Shown one piece after another: positions 44,118 to 47,812 of a DNA stretch of 47,812 nucleotides. This DNA is from Roseburia porci (GTDB lineage Bacteria; Bacillota; Clostridia; Lachnospirales; Lachnospiraceae). The DNA is taken from the NCBI RefSeq assembly GCF_009695765.1, contig NZ_VUNI01000022.1:1-47812 (forward strand). The letters run 5' to 3'. Made by a program: the position numbers and the translations under genes. Positions within the stretch are counted from its first letter, which is position 1. Each line of letters starts with the position of its first letter. The notes below the pieces were generated by a model. It did no database searches, had not been told where the DNA came from, and worked only from the letters and a program-made list of their open reading frames with translations.

Positions 44118-44178
44118 ATTATAAAAATCATACTGTTCTTTTGCAAGTAACTATGTAATTTATAAGTGACTTATAAAT
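44118..44178 (-). promoter_or_regulatory. Promoter and 21-bp palindrome upstream of the phosphatase gene
   Basis: On the minus strand TTGCAA (44141-44146) and TATAAT (complement of 44118-44123) are 17 bases apart. Upstream of the -35 lies a perfect palindrome, ATTTATAAGT at 44158-44167, a central G, and ACTTATAAAT at 44169-44178, suited to an activator dimer. The 43,938-44,308 gap holds this, the leader and the terminator of the XRE gene. Confidence 0.65.
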
Positions 44179-44238
44179 CAACTAATATCTTTTCCTGCAA
44201 AAGTAATCCTCCTATAATGAAGTCACGTTCGAAAAAAC

Positions 44239-44272
44239 CCGAAACAGACCAGGTCTTTCAGGTCTGTTTCGG
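44239..44272 (-). terminator. Terminator of the XRE/membrane regulator gene
   Basis: CCGAAACAGACC at 44239-44250 pairs perfectly with GGTCTGTTTCGG at 44261-44272. On the minus strand the stem is followed by a run of T. Confidence 0.9.
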
Positions 44273-44308
44273 ACTCTGTGAAACGCTCTCGATGCGTACT
44301 TTTTGCTT

Positions 44309-44884
44309 TTATCTGAGCAGCATCGTGAAAATAAATGCAATCACCAATGTCACAACTGCAGCTCCAACTGAAAGCAGGATCTTCTGATATGGGGTCTTCC
44401 CTTCTTCTCTTGCCTTTGCAATCTCATCAAGCTTTTCCCCTTCCATAAATGCAATGATCTCGCGATAGGTCTGGATATCAAACTGTTTCTTCTTTTTTTC
44501 CACGATGAATGAAAAATACAATGTAACAACAGCAAGCAGCGCCCAAATCGCAATCCCCGCATATTTCAGATAATGGATAAGCGGGATCGGCGTGATCATC
44601 ATTGCCAAAAACAATACGCTGAATATCCTGCTGATCTTCTCAAATTCTTTTCGATCTTCATTCTTTACCTGCTCTTTCATGACTTCAACATCTCCTTTGA
44701 TCAAATTGTCAATCGAGGTATGAAATACTTCGCTTAAAAGAATAAGACTGTTCACATCCGGGTAACTTTTATCATTTTCCCAATTCGAAATTGTCTGTCT
44801 CGAAACGTATACCTTTTCTGCCAGTTCATCCTGAGATAAAGACTGTTCCTTCCGGTATTTCCGTATCTGTTTTCCAAGCTCCAT
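44309..44884 (-). CDS. XRE-family regulator with C-terminal membrane helices
   Basis: This 191-residue protein has a Cro/CI helix-turn-helix (1-65: GKQIRKYRKEQSLSQDELAEKVYVSRQTISNWENDKSYPDVNSL). After a charged linker it has two to three hydrophobic helices (about 87-126 and 168-190) with a charged cytoplasmic stretch between them. DNA-binding proteins of this layout are common in Firmicutes, but few have known signals. GGGAGG lies 8 bases before the ATG. A perfect inverted repeat at 44947-44975 is a likely autoregulatory site. No transporter gene is adjacent. Confidence 0.87.
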   Translation of the reverse strand: MELGKQIRKYRKEQSLSQDELAEKVYVSRQTISNWENDKSYPDVNSLILLSEVFHTSIDNLIKGDVEVMKEQVKNEDRKEFEKISRIFSVLFLAMMITPIPLIHYLKYAGIAIWALLAVVTLYFSFIVEKKKKQFDIQTYREIIAFMEGEKLDEIAKAREEGKTPYQKILLSVGAAVVTLVIAFIFTMLLR

Positions 44885-44946
44885 ATTCTCTGCCTCCCTT
44901 CCTTGCTCACATTAACCAAATTCGTGTTTTTTGTCTATCAACATGC

Positions 44947-44975
44947 TTTGACATCCCGTTTTTTCGCATGTCAAA
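44947..44975. promoter_or_regulatory. Inverted repeat upstream of the XRE/membrane regulator
   Basis: TTTGACAT at 44947-44954 and ATGTCAAA at 44968-44975 form a perfect 8-bp inverted repeat with a 13-base spacer, 63 bases before the gene. Both arms contain TTGACA, so it may overlap the -35 element. A repressor-binding role is inferred. Confidence 0.45.
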
Positions 44976-45011
44976 ACATTTTTACATTGGAAAATCCACC
45001 CTCTTCGGCGC

Positions 45012-45509
45012 TCACTGTGCCTGAATAAGTGCTTTTTCGTAACATAAGAACGGCTGATCATACAGCTCACATTCACCCACCGTCTGGAAATTCAATGCCG
45101 CATAAGAACGAAGCGCCTTCATATTATACCTGTTCACTAGAAAATGTACGCTTTTATATCCCTGGCTGTATAAAACCTGCATTCCGTACTGCAACATTTC
45201 TCTTGCAAGACCATGGTTCTGATAATCAGGGGCCACTGCAAGCCGGGACAGTTCCTTTCCCGGCTGAAGCTCCGGTGTCCAGCATTCCAGTTTTTCCACA
45301 GCTTCATCCTCATCAATGGATATGGATGCGATAATTTTTCCTTTTTCATCCTTCATGACAAACAAGGCATCCCGGGATAGATCAAATTCAATTTCCTTTT
45401 CTCCCGGATAAGTCTCATCCCAGGGACAGAATTCCCGCCCCAGCTGCGTCTTATATAATCTTAAGATCTCCTCTTTGTCTTTTTCCTCTGCCTGTACAAT
45501 TGCTCTCAT
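45012..45509 (-). CDS. GNAT-family N-acetyltransferase
   Basis: This 165-residue protein has a GNAT fold with the acetyl-CoA pyrophosphate loop in LSRLAVAPDYQNHGLAREML (Q/RxxGxA type) and C-terminal strands ending CYEKALIQAQ. The acceptor substrate is unknown. GGGAG precedes the ATG. A tiny ORF with a strong ribosome site lies immediately upstream on the same strand and may be a leader. Confidence 0.85.
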   Translation of the reverse strand: MRAIVQAEEKDKEEILRLYKTQLGREFCPWDETYPGEKEIEFDLSRDALFVMKDEKGKIIASISIDEDEAVEKLECWTPELQPGKELSRLAVAPDYQNHGLAREMLQYGMQVLYSQGYKSVHFLVNRYNMKALRSYAALNFQTVGECELYDQPFLCYEKALIQAQ

Positions 45510-45523
45510 TTTTCTCCCATCTG

Positions 45524-45611
45524 CTAATTTTCAAAATCGAGTTTCTGTTCACGTTTTTTCCAGCTTAAAAAGCCATACATATTTTGTTAAATCTTTTATT
45601 GGATTGTTCAT
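45524..45611 (-). pseudogene. Very small ORF upstream of the acetyltransferase, possibly frameshifted
   Basis: ATG 45611 follows AAGGAG at an ideal distance and opens MNNPIKDLTKYVWLFKLEKT (20 codons, stop at 45549-45551). A one-base shift after KYVWLF continues as SWKKREQKLDFEN to a stop at 45524-45526, giving a basic peptide of about 29 residues. It could be a leader peptide, a broken small gene or chance. Translation is suggested only by the ribosome site. Confidence 0.25.
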
Positions 45612-45732
45612 TATAATCTCCTTGAATAATAATTTGTTTTCTTATATTTTCAAGGAATATTTCGGATCTAATATTGGTATGATCCGTTTATCTAAAATCA
45701 TTGCTGAAACTCCTGTTTGTCTTCCTGCCATC

Positions 45733-46263
45733 CTAAAAATTTATTTCACAATAGTAACATTTATGGATTCTTCCACGGTATTCTTCCTCTTCGACCAGAT
45801 CATTTAACTGCATTCCGGCTTTTTCCATTACTCTGCGGCTGGCTGTGTTTTCTTCAAAAAATCCTGCCATTACCTTCTGAAATCCCATTTCTCGCAATTC
45901 TTCTACAATGGCCAATACTGCCTCTGTCGCATAACCATGTCCTTTATAATCCGGATGAATTACATATCCGATTTCAATTGTGTCCTCTTCTATTCCGCAA
46001 TCATTGACAAATCCGATCATGACATTGTCACAATAGATGCCATATTCAAGATGCACCGTATCTTCTATCTGGCTGAATTCAATCAGCTTATGCACCAGAT
46101 CTTCTATCTGTTTTTCCGATTCAAAATCCGGCACCATGAAAGTTTTCGAGATCTCATCATTTTTAAAAAATTCTGCCAGTCTGCCTGCATCCTCAGATGA
46201 ATATGGTTTCAGACACAGTCTTTCCGTTTGAATCTTTGCTTTCTTTTTTATTGGTAAATTCAT
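45733..46263 (-). CDS. RimJ/RimL-like GNAT acetyltransferase
   Basis: This 176-residue protein matches ribosomal-protein and small-molecule acetyltransferases of the RimJ/RimL group: IQTERLCLKPYSSEDAGRLAEFF at the start, then IEIGYVIHPDYKGHGYATEAV with the acetyl-CoA loop, and ENTASRRVMEKAGM. The ribosome site AGGAG is clear. The substrate is unknown. It is oriented like the other acetyltransferase, but a gap of about 120 bases and the tiny ORF lie between them. Confidence 0.87.
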   Translation of the reverse strand: MNLPIKKKAKIQTERLCLKPYSSEDAGRLAEFFKNDEISKTFMVPDFESEKQIEDLVHKLIEFSQIEDTVHLEYGIYCDNVMIGFVNDCGIEEDTIEIGYVIHPDYKGHGYATEAVLAIVEELREMGFQKVMAGFFEENTASRRVMEKAGMQLNDLVEEEEYRGRIHKCYYCEINF

Positions 46264-46423
46264 TTTCTTGTCTCCTGTTCCGGTTTGTAAAATTCCAGAT
46301 GTATCTATCTCCTTGTCATTAAGTATCTATTCTGTTTCATACATGGATATTCTTGCTACCGATAACTAGTTTATCAGCAGATTGTGGTTCGCGCTGGGCG
46401 AAGTGGCAACTTTTCAAAACAAA

Positions 46424-46676
46424 TACTGCTCAAATCTTCATTTTATTGATCTAAGCAGTATAACTGCTTTAAAATGAATGAAAAGCTAGAGCAAATACTG
46501 CTTAAAATCCAAAAACATTCTTTTAGACAGTAAAATTTCTTCAAATTGCTGGAAGGCTTGAATATTTACTGCTTATAATCAAAAAACATTCATTTAGGAA
46601 GTAAATCTTTCCCTTATATGTTAGAATGCTGAAACCAAATACTGTTTGAAATTGCAAAATACCTTTTCAGACAGTA
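46424..46676. repeat. Array of four 37-base palindromic units, period about 72
   Basis: Four units of exactly 37 bases begin TACTG and end AGTA: 46424-46460, 46496-46532, 46567-46603 and 46640-46676. Each is an imperfect palindrome, for example TACTGCTTAAAA pairing with TTTTAGACAGTA in unit 2. The intervals are 35, 34 and 36 bases and also share weak similarity. Units are related but not identical, with variable AT-rich loops. The array fills most of the 46,264-46,787 gap between the acetyltransferase gene and the rRNA/tRNA operon terminator, and I found no gene or promoter in it. Confidence 0.75.
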
Positions 46677-46745
46677 AATCATTGACGAATGTCCATTCTC
46701 AATCAAACATAGCAACAGGAAAGCTTATAACTTTGTTATCTGAAA

Positions 46746-46772
46746 TAGAAAAAAGCCGTTCTAACGAACGAC
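46746..46772 (-). terminator. Terminator of the rRNA/tRNA operon
   Basis: On the minus strand GTCGTTC pairs with GAACGGC (complements of 46766-46772 and 46755-46761) around a 4-base loop, followed by six T. It lies about 15 bases after tRNA-Lys. Confidence 0.85.
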
Positions 46773-46787
46773 TTCTTTCATTACCAA

Positions 46788-46860
46788 TGAGACATCGGGG
46801 ATTCGAACCCCGGACAACTTGATTAAAAGTCAAGTGCTCTACCAACTGAGCTAATATCCC
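46788..46860 (-). tRNA. tRNA-Lys (TTT)
   Basis: A full cloverleaf is visible on the minus strand: acceptor GGGATAT with ATGTCTC, D-arm TTAGCTCAGTTGGTAGAGC, anticodon loop CTTTTAA and T-arm GGGGTTCGAATCCCC. The CCA end is not encoded. It is the last gene of the operon. Confidence 0.97.
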
Positions 46861-46881
46861 ATATACTCATAATCGAGTAAA

Positions 46882-46954
<73 letters not shown>

Positions 46955-46978
46955 AGTTATGACATCATTGATGTCGAG

Positions 46979-47052
46979 TTGCGGGAATAGGATTTGAACC
47001 TATGACCTCCGGGTTATGAGCCCGGCGAGCTTCCAGACTGCTCCATCCCGCG
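46979..47052 (-). tRNA. Initiator tRNA-fMet (CAT)
   Basis: The minus strand gives CGCGGGA/TCCCGCA with the unpaired C1-A72 typical of initiators, and an anticodon stem with three consecutive G-C pairs around CTCATAA. This separates it from elongator Met. Confidence 0.95.
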
Positions 47053-47080
47053 ATAATATTTAATTCTTCAAAAAGAAGAA

Positions 47081-47162
47081 TGGGCAGAGGTGGATTCGAA
47101 CCACCGAAGCAAATTGCAGCAGATTTACAGTCTGTCCCCTTTGGCCACTCGGGAATCTGCCC
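47081..47162 (-). tRNA. tRNA-Tyr (GTA)
   Basis: This is a class II tRNA with acceptor GGGCAGA/TCTGCCC, anticodon loop CTGTAAA and a long variable arm (GCTGCAATTTGC). No CCA is encoded. Confidence 0.96.
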
Positions 47163-47186
47163 ATTACTACAATATGAAATTGTAGA

Positions 47187-47259
47187 AGCCGATGATCGGA
47201 CTCGAACCGATAACCTGCTGATTACAAATCAGCTGCTCTGCCAATTGAGCCACATCGGC
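47187..47259 (-). tRNA. tRNA-Thr (TGT)
   Basis: The cloverleaf has acceptor GCCGATG/CATCGGC, anticodon stem CTGAT/ATCAG around TTGTA (anticodon TGT) and T-arm TCGGTTCGAGTCCGA. Confidence 0.96.
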
Positions 47260-47265
47260 AAAAAA

Positions 47266-47338
47266 TGGGACCTACAGGGCTCGAACCTGTGACCCTCTGC
47301 TTGTAAGGCAGATGCTCTCCCAGCTGAGCTAAGATCCC
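47266..47338 (-). tRNA. tRNA-Val (TAC)
   Basis: The cloverleaf has acceptor GGGATCT/AGGTCCC, anticodon loop CTTACAA and T-arm CAGGTTCGAGCCCTG. It lies 6 bases from tRNA-Thr. Confidence 0.96.
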
Positions 47339-47373
47339 ACGCATTACTTGTAGTGAGTATCACTCTCTACAAA

Positions 47374-47447
47374 CGACCCAAGCGGGACTCGAACCCGCGA
47401 CCTCCGCCGTGACAGGGCGGCGCTCTAACCAACTGAGCCATTAGGCC
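47374..47447 (-). tRNA. tRNA-Asp (GTC)
   Basis: The cloverleaf has acceptor GGCCTAA/TTGGGTC, anticodon loop CTGTCAC and T-arm GCGGGTTCGAGTCCCGC. It is the first tRNA after 23S rRNA. Confidence 0.97.
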
Positions 47448-47582
47448 ATAAAGGTAATATACCTTCAAAACTTCATACAGATTCCGATTGTTCTTATGGA
47501 AGTTCGAGTTCGCTTCGCTTACTCGAACGACCAAACGACTAAATTCATGCTTCGTCTTCGACTCGCATTCATCAAGTCTTAT

Positions 47583-47812
47583 TGGTCAAGCCCTCGACCT
47601 ATTAGTAACAGTCAGCTCCATGTGTTGCCACACTTCCACCTCTGCCCTATCTACCTTGTCGTCTTCAAGGGGTCTTACTTCCTCTTGGGAAGGGATATCT
47701 CATCTTGAGGGGGGCTTCACGCTTAGATGCCTTCAGCGTTTATCCCTTCCGGACTTGGCTACTCTGCCATGCCGTTGGTCGACAACAGATACACCAGTGG
47801 TCCGTCCATCCC
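47583..47812 (-). rRNA. 23S rRNA, 3' end (partial)
   Basis: The minus strand carries the conserved 3' end of 23S rRNA, including AAGGGATAAACGCTGAAGGC, CATCTAAGCGTGAAGCC, GACGACAAGGTAGATAGG and the terminal GGTCGAGGGCTTGACC. The gene continues beyond the right edge. The exact 3' end is near 47,583. The 47,448-47,582 spacer holds a hairpin (GTTCGAGT at 47502-47509 with ACTCGAAC at 47521-47528), probably an RNA-processing signal, and no 5S gene. Confidence 0.95.

Noticed and set aside
46424-46676. A CRISPR array
   Set aside because: Unit and spacer lengths fit, but the four units differ at many positions, the intervals resemble each other and no cas gene is present.

Overview
The window looks like chromosomal DNA of a spore-forming Gram-positive member of the Clostridia, most likely a Lachnospiraceae gut anaerobe. 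The support is a SpoIIID orthologue behind a sigma-E-like promoter, a lipoteichoic-acid-synthase-family protein, a sortase-type surface protein, Bce-type signalling and transport genes, a UgpB-type glycerol-phosphate transporter, and consensus TTGACA/TATAAT promoters with AGGAGG ribosome sites. No species can be named from sequence alone.

Bases 1 to about 6,880 are the right part of an integrated mobile element that runs off the left edge. Read leftwards it carries a small two-frame ORF, an excisionase-like HTH protein, a tyrosine integrase, a ribbon-helix-helix protein, a TnpV-like protein, a ParM-like actin, a ParR-like protein, an array of TGATAGCA boxes, hairpins that could be oriT, MobC and a MOBP relaxase. 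A divergent XRE regulator faces this operon across a large inverted repeat that overlaps the leftward promoter. The element abuts the 3' end of guaA, a known insertion hotspot, and no conjugation machinery is visible in the window.

Bases 6,935 to 16,300 hold guaA, a DUF2798 membrane protein, a MATE exporter, a duplicated-domain surface protein, spoIIID, an orphan hybrid histidine kinase and a trigger-factor-like isomerase without the ribosome-binding domain. Bases 16,300 to 29,000 are rich in glycerophosphate, lipid and carbon functions: ugpC-ugpA-ugpE-ugpB, an LtaS-like enzyme with a gph-type HAD phosphatase, a radical SAM enzyme with a long leader, a zinc phospholipase C-like protein, a 2-hydroxyacid dehydrogenase and galM.

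Bases 29,000 to 46,300 hold a FliD-tail-like orphan protein, an AlaX-type editing protein, a BceAB-type transporter, an operon of a membrane-anchored MutS-like ATPase, a membrane-anchored MerR regulator and a lipoprotein, a rhodanese-fold protein lacking the catalytic cysteine, a second MATE gene behind a BceRS-type two-component system, an IS30-family insertion that splits a small gene, a TVP38-type membrane protein, a histidine phosphatase, an XRE regulator with membrane helices and two acetyltransferases.

The right end carries four degenerate palindromic units of about 72 bases, then a leftward rRNA/tRNA operon (23S 3' end, Asp, Val, Thr, Tyr, fMet, Phe, Lys) with no 5S gene between 23S and the tRNAs. 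The features most likely to be undescribed are the palindromic array at 46,424-46,676, the MutS-like/MerR/lipoprotein operon, the TGATAGCA array beside parR, the two-frame ORF with a CCC-T-AAG junction, and the small gene split by the IS.
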